In this document: positions 7,599-15,132 of the stretch, one piece after another
How positions within the stretch are numbered: the stretch's first letter is position 1
Layout: each line of letters opens with the position of its first letter
Assembly (NCBI GenBank): GCA_029858345.1
Contig: JAOUFG010000003.1
Location: forward strand, 1 to 64,000
DNA from: Phycisphaerae bacterium
GTDB taxonomy: Bacteria; Planctomycetota; Phycisphaerae; Sedimentisphaerales; Anaerohalosphaeraceae
DNA: 64,000 nucleotides
Reading direction: 5' to 3'
Position numbers and translations under genes: made by a program
The notes under the pieces: model-generated
The model's database searches: none
What the model was told of the DNA's origin: nothing
Seen by the model: the letters and a program-made list of their open reading frames with translations, nothing else

Positions 7599-9380
7599 AT
7601 GATGGCTGAATTCAAAAATGGGAAAATAATTAAGGTGGCGGGGCCGGTGGTTGTGGCCGAGGGTATGATCGGCGCGCGTATGTACGACGTCGTTCGCGTC
7701 GGTGCGGAAAACCTGATCGGTGAGATTGTCGAACTGCAGGGGGATCGTGCCAGTATCCAGGTATACGAGGACACGGTCGGTATCGGCCCCGGCGAAGTAG
7801 TGGTCAATACCGGCGCCCCGTTGAGCGTGGAACTTGGCCCCGGGCTGATCTCCAGTATCTATGACGGCATTCAGCGTCCGCTGGATCAGTTGGTCGAGGC
7901 ACAGGGCAGCTTCATCAAGCGGGGCAGTGATATTCCCGGTCTGAAGCGCGACACAAAGTGGCACTTTACCCCGACGGCCGAAAACGGCAGCGACGTCTCC
8001 GCCGGTGACATCGTCGGTGAAGTCGTCGAGTCCACCCTGGTCAATCATAAGATCATGGTTCCCCCGAAAGCTTCCGGCAGGCTCGAAGGCCTTAGCGAAG
8101 GTGACTATGCCGTCGATGAGGTCATCGGTACCGTGACTGATGCGAATGGGAATAAGACCGAACTGAAGCTGATGCAAAAATGGCCCGTGCGTCATCCGAG
8201 ACCGAACAGCCAACGACTCGCACCGAACCAGGTGCTGGTGACGGGCCAGCGTGTGGTCGATGCGTTCTTCCCGCTGGCACGGGGCGGAACCGCCTGTGTG
8301 CCGGGACCGTTCGGCACGGGTAAAACAGTCGTTCAGCACCAGTTAGCCAAGTGGATCGACGCGGACGTCGTGGTCTATGTCGGCTGCGGCGAACGCGGCA
8401 ACGAGATGACTGACGTACTGATGGAGTTTCCGGAGCTGGTGGACCCGCATTCCGGCGAACCGCTGATGAAACGTGTTGTCTTAATCGCCAACACCTCCGA
8501 CATGCCGGTGGCCGCGCGTGAAGCAAGCGTTTACACCGGTATTACGATTGCCGAATACTTCCGCGATATGGGCTGCTCGGTGGCGTTGATGGCTGACAGT
8601 ACGTCTCGTTGGGCTGAAGCCATGCGTGAAATTTCAACGCGTTTGGAAGAAATGCCTGCGGAAGAAGGGTACCCGGCCTATCTGGGCGCCCGTATCGCAT
8701 CGTTCTATGAGCGTGCGGGTCTGGTTGAATGTGCCGGCTCGCCGCAACGTAACGGCGCGGTTTCCGTCATCGGTGCGGTCAGCCCGCCCGGCGGCGACCT
8801 GTCGGACACCGTGGTGCAGGCCACCTTGCAGGTCGTTAAGGTGTTCTGGTCGCTGCAGGCCCGGCTGGCTCAGCAGCGTCACTTCCCGGCGATTGACTGG
8901 CTGACCAGTTATTCGTTTTACAAACAGTATATTGCCGATTCATTCGAAGACAAGGCGATGGGTAAAGAATTTGCGGACATGATGCAGCAGGCGATGAACC
9001 TGCTTGAACAGGAATCGCAACTGGTCGAGATCGTTCGTCTTGTCGGCGCTGAATCCATCAGCGCCCAGGACCGGATGACGCTCGAAACATCCAAGAGCAT
9101 TCGCGAAGACTTCCTGCACCAGAACGCGTTCCATAAGGTTGATACCTTTACGCCGATTGAAAAACAGCACGAGATGATTAAATTGATTCTTCATTTCCAT
9201 CAGGCAGGATTGAATGCGATAGAACAGGGTGTTGAAACCGCGGACATCTTCAAGCTGCGGGTTCGTGAGGATATTGCCCGTGCGAAATATATTGATAACG
9301 AAAAGGTTGAACAGGTTGCTGCGATCAAAGATGAAGTTGACCGGCAGATGAAAGAACTGCAAGCGGCAGTAACTGCATAA
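7599..9380 (+). CDS. atpA: V-type ATP synthase catalytic subunit A
   Basis: 593 residues, full length. The P-loop GPFGTGKT occupies residues 236-243, with catalytic Lys242. The 'non-homologous' insert typical of A subunits precedes it, and [11 protein letters not shown] and [13 protein letters not shown] follow. These are the nucleotide-site motifs that distinguish A from the non-catalytic B. It hydrolyses or synthesises ATP at the A/B interfaces in the cytoplasmic head. Two ATG codons stand at 7599 and 7602; either could be used. Confidence 0.97.
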   Translation: MMAEFKNGKIIKVAGPVVVAEGMIGARMYDVVRVGAENLIGEIVELQGDRASIQVYEDTVGIGPGEVVVNTGAPLSVELGPGLISSIYDGIQRPLDQLVEAQGSFIKRGSDIPGLKRDTKWHFTPTAENGSDVSAGDIVGEVVESTLVNHKIMVPPKASGRLEGLSEGDYAVDEVIGTVTDANGNKTELKLMQKWPVRHPRPNSQRLAPNQVLVTGQRVVDAFFPLARGGTACVPGPFGTGKTVVQHQLAKWIDADVVVYVGCGERGNEMTDVLMEFPELVDPHSGEPLMKRVVLIANTSDMPVAAREASVYTGITIAEYFRDMGCSVALMADSTSRWAEAMREISTRLEEMPAEEGYPAYLGARIASFYERAGLVECAGSPQRNGAVSVIGAVSPPGGDLSDTVVQATLQVVKVFWSLQARLAQQRHFPAIDWLTSYSFYKQYIADSFEDKAMGKEFADMMQQAMNLLEQESQLVEIVRLVGAESISAQDRMTLETSKSIREDFLHQNAFHKVDTFTPIEKQHEMIKLILHFHQAGLNAIEQGVETADIFKLRVREDIARAKYIDNEKVEQVAAIKDEVDRQMKELQAAVTA

Positions 9381-9411
9381 TCGAAAAAATGTAGCAAAAT
9401 GCGAAAGTCAT

Positions 9412-9475
9412 GTAAGAGTTCAAGCTTTAGCTTGTTTCGTGTGACATTATGACACACGAAAGTGTGAACTCTTAC
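9412..9475. repeat. Nested palindrome between subunits A and B
   Basis: Outer arms of 11 bp (GTAAGAGTTCA at 9412-9422, its complement at 9465-9475) enclose two inner hairpins: CAAGCT-TT-AGCTTG and TTCGTGTG/CACACGAA (9436-9443 and 9453-9460). It could form a cruciform or a branched RNA. It ends about 20 bp before the subunit B start codon and is unlike the other operon spacers. Confidence 0.6.
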
Positions 9476-9494
9476 GGTAAACAGGAGTTATTAA

Positions 9495-10880
9495 ATGCTG
9501 AAAGAATATAAAACGGTTTATGAGATTTCCGGCCCGCTGATGATGGTCGAAGGTGTCGAGAATGCCAAGTACGGTCACATTGTGGACATTGAACTGGGTG
9601 ACGGCTCGATGCGCCACGGCCAGATCCTGCAGGTCGAAGGCGACAAGGTGATGGTGCAGGTCTTCGAAGGCACTTCCGGAATCAATGTCAGTCAGACAAC
9701 GGTTCGCTTTCTGGGCAAGCCGATGGAATTAGGGGTTTCGCCCGACATTCTCGGCCGCGTCTTCAGCGGCACCGGTGTTCCGATTGATAACGGCCCGAAG
9801 ATTATTCCCAAGATGAAAATGAACATCAACGGCAATCCCATCAACCCTTATGCGCGGGACTATCCGAATGAGTTTATTCAGACCGGCATCAGCACGATTG
9901 ACGGGTTGAACCCGCTGGTTCGCGGCCAGAAACTGCCGATTTTCTCCGGCTCGGGTCTGCCGCATGATGAAATCACGGCACAGTTGGCCCGTCAGGCATC
10001 GGTTCGCGGCAAGGGGGAATCGTTTGCGGTCGTCTTTGCGGCGATGGGCATTACCTTTGACGCGGCACAGTTTTTCATTAACGACTTGACCAACACCGGC
10101 GCGATCGAACGTGCGGTGCTGTTTATCAATCTGGCCAACGACCCGGCGATCGAGCGTATCGCGGCGCCGCGTGTGGCGCTGACGGCCGCAGAGTACCTGG
10201 CGTTCGAGGAAGACATGCACGTATTGGTGATTCTCAACGACATGACCAACTACTGCCAGGCGTTGCGCGAGATTTCCGCCGCTCGTAAAGAGGTCCCCGG
10301 CCGGCGTGGTTTCCCGGGCTATCTCTATACTGACCTGGCGACGATTTATGAACGAGCCGGCCGCGTCAAGGGCAAAACCGGCTCGATCACGATGGTGCCG
10401 GTGCTGACGATGCCCGAAGATGACAAGACGCACCCGGTGCCGGACCTGACCGGTTATATCACCGAGGGCCAGATCATTATGAGCCGCTCGCTGCACCGTA
10501 AGGCGGTATCGCCGCCGGTGGATGTGCTGCCGTCACTGTCGCGTCTGAAGGACAAAGGCATTGGCCCGGACAAGACGCGCGAGGATCATGCGTCGCTGTA
10601 TAACCAACTGTATGCCGGATATGCCCGCGGCAAGGAAGCACAGGAACTGGCGACGATTCTCGGCGAAGCGGCCCTGTCCGAAGAGGACCAGAAATATATG
10701 CGGTTTGCCAATGAGTTTGAGGGCCGCTATATCTCGCAGGGGTACTACGAGAACCGCGATGTGATGACCACGCTGGACCTGGGATGGGAACTGCTGAGTA
10801 TGTTCGACGACGCCGAACTCAAACGTATCGACAAGGAACTGATCGACAAATACATGCCGCAGTTCAGAAAGAAGAACTAA
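9495..10880 (+). CDS. atpB: V-type ATP synthase subunit B
   Basis: 461 residues, full length and homologous to A but without a P-loop, as expected for the non-catalytic regulatory subunit. Family motifs include [26 protein letters not shown], the FAAMGI segment, and [20 protein letters not shown]. It alternates with A in the hexameric head. CAGGAG lies about 10 bases before the ATG at 9495. Confidence 0.97.
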   Translation: MLKEYKTVYEISGPLMMVEGVENAKYGHIVDIELGDGSMRHGQILQVEGDKVMVQVFEGTSGINVSQTTVRFLGKPMELGVSPDILGRVFSGTGVPIDNGPKIIPKMKMNINGNPINPYARDYPNEFIQTGISTIDGLNPLVRGQKLPIFSGSGLPHDEITAQLARQASVRGKGESFAVVFAAMGITFDAAQFFINDLTNTGAIERAVLFINLANDPAIERIAAPRVALTAAEYLAFEEDMHVLVILNDMTNYCQALREISAARKEVPGRRGFPGYLYTDLATIYERAGRVKGKTGSITMVPVLTMPEDDKTHPVPDLTGYITEGQIIMSRSLHRKAVSPPVDVLPSLSRLKDKGIGPDKTREDHASLYNQLYAGYARGKEAQELATILGEAALSEEDQKYMRFANEFEGRYISQGYYENRDVMTTLDLGWELLSMFDDAELKRIDKELIDKYMPQFRKKN

Positions 10881-10957
10881 CCGCGGATTACACGGATTAG
10901 CACGGATTTTTTTAATAAATATGTTTCCGCGTAAATCCGCGAAAACCGTGGTTTAAA
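10880..10957. repeat. Palindromic intergenic repeat (CGTGGTT family), copy 3
   Basis: The spacer between B and D carries AACCGCGGATTACACGG on the left and CCGCGAAAACCGTGGTT on the right, an imperfect inverted repeat around an AT-rich centre. This is the third ATPase spacer with this motif. Confidence 0.55.
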
Positions 10958-10973
10958 ATAATGGAATTATAAG

Positions 10974-11591
10974 ATGCTTCAGAATGTCAACGCAACACGA
11001 ATGGAATTGCTCTCACTGCGAAAGCGGGTGGGGCTGGCGCTGCGCGGTCACCGTCTTCTCAGCGAAAAGCGTGACGAGATCTGCCGCCAGCTGGTACAGA
11101 TCGCCCGTGACCTCAAGAGTCTGCGAACCAAAGTCGAGCGTGAACTTCTGGAGACAACCCGCCGGTTTATGATGGCCCGTGCCACGATGGAACCGGAACA
11201 CACCCGTGCGGCGATGGAAGTGCCGACCAAGCGGTTTAAGCTGGTGATGACGTTCGCCTCGATCATGAGTGTGAAGGTCCCGCAACTGGCCAAGGAGATC
11301 GAAGGCGACATCATGTGCTACGGGTTCGCCACCACTTCCGGCGAGATGGACATTGCCCTGCGGGCGTTGGAGCGGGCATTTGACAGTTTGATCGAGCTGG
11401 CCGAAAAGGAAAAGCAGTGCCAGCTCTTGGCGACCGAGCTGCAATCGACCCGCCGGCGTGTGAATGTGCTGGAGCATGTGGTCATTCCCGAAACCAAGGA
11501 AACGATTAAGTACATCTACGACAAACTCGGCGAAGCCGAACGCGACAACATCAGCCGACTCATGAAAATCGCCGACATCATCCGCGGGTAA
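10974..11591 (+). CDS. atpD: V-type ATP synthase subunit D
   Basis: 205 residues, two long antiparallel helices that form the central rotor shaft. The N-terminal LRKRVGLALRGHRLLSEKRDEI and the C-terminal RRRVNVLEHVVIPETKETIKYI are the signatures of the D family; the second is nearly invariant. It is the last gene of the ATPase operon, in the usual place. The next gene is on the other strand, with a dispersed repeat between them. Confidence 0.96.
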   Translation: MLQNVNATRMELLSLRKRVGLALRGHRLLSEKRDEICRQLVQIARDLKSLRTKVERELLETTRRFMMARATMEPEHTRAAMEVPTKRFKLVMTFASIMSVKVPQLAKEIEGDIMCYGFATTSGEMDIALRALERAFDSLIELAEKEKQCQLLATELQSTRRRVNVLEHVVIPETKETIKYIYDKLGEAERDNISRLMKIADIIRG

Positions 11592-11601
11592 TTATAGTGG
11601 T

Positions 11602-11694
11602 CGCGATTGAAAATTCCCGTTGGGTCGCGGCTATGTAGAATAGTGACCGTAAGTTACGACTTTGCTCGCGGGAATTTACTACCCTGAAGGGTAT
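11602..11694 (-). repeat. Dispersed hairpin-rich repeat, copy B
   Basis: Reverse-complement relative of 1311-1423. It includes the hairpin TACCC-TTCA-GGGTA and the CTACATAGCCGCG block. It fills the gap between the convergent atpD and the thioredoxin-like gene, where it could act as a bidirectional terminator, although no T-run is evident. Confidence 0.55.
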
Positions 11695-11711
11695 ATAAAA
11701 CTTTCACCGAT

Positions 11712-12815
11712 CTAAAGTTCCTCGAGGATGTTTTCCGGTTCGGGGGCGGTGCCTTCTTTCCATGTTTTAAGCAGTTCCCCATTATAAAGCAGGACCACAA
11801 CAGGGCTCATCAGTTCCCATTTTTGCTCGTCGGTCAGTTTTCCGCTAATGCAGATCGTATCCTCGGGGACATGGTCCACCTCGTCATAGGGTGGAATTGA
11901 CAAAAACGCGATCTTGAAGGCATCCGTTCCCTGTTCGGCCATTGTTTTGCAATAGTCACTGTAGATCGGTACCATATCCTCACAGACAGGGCAGTCATAG
12001 CGGTGCATCATCACAACCACCAGTCCCTCGGAGATCTGCTGGCGAACGTCGTCTTCGACGACATACTGGAGCCAGTCCCACTGCTCGACGGCGGGTGGTA
12101 TGTCATTGGTGTCGACCACCGGCGGTTCGATTTCAGTGGGCTGCTGGGCGGTCCCGTTCTCAACCGGCTCGGGAGGAGTTTGCTGAGCAGCCAGCAACTG
12201 CTGTCTCAGGGATTCAATTTCCTGATCCTTTCCGGACAGTTCCTGTTTGAGTTTGAACACCTCTAATTTTAATGCGGCGGATGGGTCCGGTTTATCATCA
12301 ACCTTGATACAGTCCGGACGAAATGCGACCATGGCTGCGGGAGCCGCCACCATCAGGGCAATGGTCGGGACAAAAACCACCAGCAGCCAGGCCAGGTTCG
12401 GCCACGGCGGCGGCAGCAGTTTGTATCCTTTCGGCCGGAAGATTACCAGCAATAGGAATATGGGGATGTCCATCGCGAACAGGGTGATTTTGGGGTCGAC
12501 CGCGATCTGGCCGAAACAGCCGCAGGACTCAGCACCGGTGACCCATTTACCGATTGTGACAAAAATAAATCCAAAATAGGCCAGCGTTCCGGCGATCCAG
12601 GCGGCCTTGCGGAATAGGCCGCACACCATCCACACCCCGAGGGCGAACTCCAGCGGGATCTGGATCAGGAAAAACTCATACGATTCCCAAAAACCGGTGG
12701 GGTTGTCCTGCCACGAGGGGACGCAGGAGTCGATCAATTGGTGACATTTCAACGCCGCCCCGATAATCAGCAACAGCCCGGCGATGGTCATGATGATTTT
12801 GTTTATTATTTTCAT
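11712..12815 (-). CDS. MauE/DoxX-like membrane protein with thioredoxin-like C-terminus
   Basis: 367 residues. The N-terminal ~170 residues contain about five membrane spans and ESCGCFGQIAVDP, a cysteine motif seen in the MauE branch of the DoxX family. A coiled linker rich in Gln/Pro/Glu follows (about 185-245). The C-terminal domain has CPVC (Cys275, Cys278) in a thioredoxin-like setting, followed by YSDYCKTMAEQ. The likely role is thiol-disulphide exchange at the outer face of the membrane; the partner is unknown. An inverted-repeat arm lies directly upstream of its start. Confidence 0.75.
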   Translation of the reverse strand: MKIINKIIMTIAGLLLIIGAALKCHQLIDSCVPSWQDNPTGFWESYEFFLIQIPLEFALGVWMVCGLFRKAAWIAGTLAYFGFIFVTIGKWVTGAESCGCFGQIAVDPKITLFAMDIPIFLLLVIFRPKGYKLLPPPWPNLAWLLVVFVPTIALMVAAPAAMVAFRPDCIKVDDKPDPSAALKLEVFKLKQELSGKDQEIESLRQQLLAAQQTPPEPVENGTAQQPTEIEPPVVDTNDIPPAVEQWDWLQYVVEDDVRQQISEGLVVVMMHRYDCPVCEDMVPIYSDYCKTMAEQGTDAFKIAFLSIPPYDEVDHVPEDTICISGKLTDEQKWELMSPVVVLLYNGELLKTWKEGTAPEPENILEEL

Positions 12816-12822
12816 AATGATA

Positions 12823-12837
12823 GTCCTTAGTCTATAG
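12823..12837. repeat. Left inverted-repeat arm of the IVP element
   Basis: The 15 bases GTCCTTAGTCTATAG recur as the exact reverse complement at 13279-13293. The two arms bracket the four-helix-bundle gene. Bases 12838-12852 (TCCTGAGTCTTTAGG) degenerate into further related sequence. Confidence 0.7.
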
Positions 12838-12847
12838 TCCTGAGTCT

Positions 12848-13207
12848 TTAGGTTTTTTTTCGCAGGGAACGAATTAAACCATTCAAGACTTTTGCTGTTT
12901 CGGTACTTTTTTCTCTTAATGGTGCATATTGAACTTCTTTTATATATTCCAAACGATACGCCAAAGAAATTTGATAGTCAAGCTCCGATGCGGAACCATA
13001 AGCTATGTCGAGAAATCTCAGAAATTCGGCTTCTGTATCACGAGAGGCACCTTCAACGATGTTCGAGGGAATAGAAACCACGGCCCGTCTGAGTTGACTG
13101 GTCAGACCAAAAAGTTCATTTTTCGGAAAACTGTTCGTCGTCTTATAAACCATCAAAACCAGCTCATCTGCCAACTGAAACGCTTTCAGATCCTTATAAT
13201 TTCTCAT
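12848..13207 (-). CDS. Four-helix bundle protein (23S rRNA intervening-sequence protein family)
   Basis: 119 residues. It shows the IVP pattern: KDLKAFQLADELV at the start, FPKNELFGLTSQLRRAVVSIPSNIVEG in the middle, and FLRFLDIAYGSASELDYQI. These proteins fold as a four-helix bundle that assembles into pentamers. The first members were found inside intervening sequences of 23S rRNA genes. Their biochemical role is not established. This copy stands away from any rRNA but sits between a pair of inverted repeats, like the stem of an rRNA intervening sequence. Confidence 0.9.
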   Translation of the reverse strand: MRNYKDLKAFQLADELVLMVYKTTNSFPKNELFGLTSQLRRAVVSIPSNIVEGASRDTEAEFLRFLDIAYGSASELDYQISLAYRLEYIKEVQYAPLREKSTETAKVLNGLIRSLRKKT

Positions 13208-13278
13208 GCATAAATTATATCATTCGCCGGTCGTAAAAACAAATACTTATTATCAGACTCTTAATGTCCCCTTAAGGC

Positions 13279-13313
13279 CTATAGACTAAGGACAATGGAC
13301 TATAGACTATTTT
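13279..13313. repeat. Right inverted-repeat arm of the IVP element
   Basis: CTATAGACTAAGGAC at 13279-13293 is the exact reverse complement of 12823-12837. A second, shorter copy, GGACTATAGACTA, follows immediately. Together with the left arm these flank the IVP gene. Confidence 0.7.
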
Positions 13314-13439
13314 TACAAATGATTTACAATCAGGGTCGATATTTGTCCAAATTTTCGTAAAATAGGCGCATATAAAAGCCCATCGGGCTTAAATAATGTG
13401 GCCGAAGCTTCCAGCTTCGGATTTTTGCAGGAGTAATCC

Positions 13440-13862
13440 ATGGACCTATTGGAAAAAGATTATTTGGTTATTGTGCAATGTGATATCGTCAAGCAGCGCT
13501 GCCCCGGCTATTTGTGCGAAAAGGCGTTTCATGAACGCACCGGCGGGTTTGCCGACTACCCTGCGGACAAACAGTATCGCGTGATCAATATCACCTGCGG
13601 CGGATGCTGCGGCCGGGCCTTGCACCGCAAGCTGACGCTGCTCAAACGCACGCTCAAAAAGAAAGAGGGCATCGAAAAAGACAAAATCATCGTCCAACTG
13701 TCCTCCTGCATCACCAAAGACAACTACCACGCACCCCCGTGCCCGCACAAAGATCACCTTAAGGCCCTGATCGAAAAAATCGGCATCGACTACCGCGAGG
13801 ACACCGAGATTAACGAAAAAAGCGAACAACGCCGATCGGAAGGGGTTTACAAAAGTGAATGA
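13440..13862 (+). CDS. CGGC-domain metal-binding protein
   Basis: 140 residues. The diagnostic ITCGGCCGR lies at about residues 51-59, with further cysteines at VQCDIVKQRCPGYLCEKAF and later SSCITKD and PPCPHKDHL. This pattern defines the CGGC domain found in anaerobic bacteria and archaea, thought to bind a metal or an Fe-S cluster. Its physiological role is unknown. A hairpin CCGAAGCTTCCAGCTTCGG and TGCAGGAG precede the ATG. Confidence 0.85.
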   Translation: MDLLEKDYLVIVQCDIVKQRCPGYLCEKAFHERTGGFADYPADKQYRVINITCGGCCGRALHRKLTLLKRTLKKKEGIEKDKIIVQLSSCITKDNYHAPPCPHKDHLKALIEKIGIDYREDTEINEKSEQRRSEGVYKSE

Positions 13863-13889
13863 ATAATCACCATGACAAGAGAAAAATGA

Positions 13890-14815
13890 GTGGCCCAAAA
13901 AGGTAAACAATTCGAAAAAGCGGTATATGCTTTTGTGAAGGCGTTATCGCCTAATAGTCAAGTATTCTTTGACCACAAGGTGCCCGACAGAGACACAGGC
14001 ACCTTTCGTCAAGTCGATGCATGGATTGAAACAAACTATGGTGGACATATTCCACTTACAATTTTAATAAGTTGCAAAGACTACATACGGAAATTAGATA
14101 TATCCCATATAGGAACATTTATAAATGAAATTCATTCAACATCGGCAAGCACAGGGGTAATATATTCAAGTTCAGGTTTTTCTGAGAATGCATTAAAGAA
14201 AGCGGAAACCAATGGGGTTAACTGTTGCCAATTGTTCACTGGAAAAATTGCCCCGCTTCCTCCAAAGCTTATCTTTCACTCATATGTATGTAAAATAAAA
14301 CAAATTGCTTTCGATTTTGATGAAGAATCAAAAAAATATTACAAGGCAAAAAGATTGTTTTCTGGGATCAATTGTTTGGGATTATAGTCGAAAAAGACAC
14401 AACAGTATTAGAAGCTATAAATCAAATTTATCTGAAATCGGAAAAAAATGCAATCTCAGTAGAAAATTTAGTCAAATTGCTTCCAAGAAACTGGGAATCG
14501 ACACTTCGTTTCTCTGATATAAATGATGATGTAGACAAAATCATTACTCTAAAAATTCGTGGCTTTTGGGCTATTTATAAAAGCCGAGGAGAATGCCATA
14601 TATATAACGGTTCGTATTGTTTCAAAAATAAGTCTTATATTGGTGATACGATGATTCCTTGGATTGACACTTATAGTTTTCATCCCGGTCCTGATTATTG
14701 GGAAGAAGTCAAAGATAAATCAAACCTTCCAAATGGAAATATGGTAATGATTTTTTCAATGTCAGATATTAAAAAGGCATTAACAGATAGTTTCACAGGA
14801 AGATTGATAAAATGA
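13890..14815 (+). pseudogene. Restriction-endonuclease-like gene, apparently frameshifted
   Basis: Two overlapping frames make one plausible protein. The first (13890-14387, GTG start) reads KGKQFEKAVYAFVKAL, then FFDHKVPDRDTGTFRQVDAWIE, and ILISCKDYIRKLDI. This is the helix, Asp and (Ser/Cys)-x-Lys arrangement of Mrr-like PD-(D/E)XK nucleases. It stops at 14387. A second frame open from 14372 to 14815 continues without a ribosome site (FGIIVEKDTTVLEAINQI, then a mixed alpha/beta domain). A single-base shift near 14372-14387 would join them. The DNA is more AT-rich than its neighbours, so recent transfer is likely. Two separate overlapping genes cannot be excluded. Confidence 0.55.
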
Positions 14816-14859
14816 CATTTTTTAGTCCGGACGCTGATAAAAATAGGAAGATTCGATTA

Positions 14860-15125
14860 GGGCCGAAAGTCCGGTAGGTTATTAGCCGGGCGGCGTGAGC
14901 CCCCGGAATGGGAGTATCCTCTCTCCCATAAAAAGCCCCGAAGGGGCGGCAGGCGGTGGTGGCGGATTGCAGGATTTATATTGCTCTTTCAGGGCGTGGA
15001 TTGATAATGGGATTATTGAACCCAGGGCGTTCCGTCGTCGCTAAAGCTATGACGGGACAAGTGCCCTGGGCTAAGTTATAAAAGCCATTCAGGCCAAAAA
15101 TGTGCGGGCGGGACGCCCGCGTTCC
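14860..15125. repeat. Mosaic of palindromic repeats upstream of priA
   Basis: No gene is visible between 14816 and 15132. The region contains hairpins GCCCC-GAA-GGGGC (14935-14947), a nested stem CCCAGGGC/GCCCTGGG (15021-15028 and 15063-15070) with CCGTC/GACGG inside, and GCGGGCG/CGCCCGC (15104-15120). Such composite palindromes look like genome-wide REP-type repeats. The last hairpin ends 12 bases before the priA start codon. Confidence 0.55.
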
Positions 15126-15132
15126 CAGTGTT

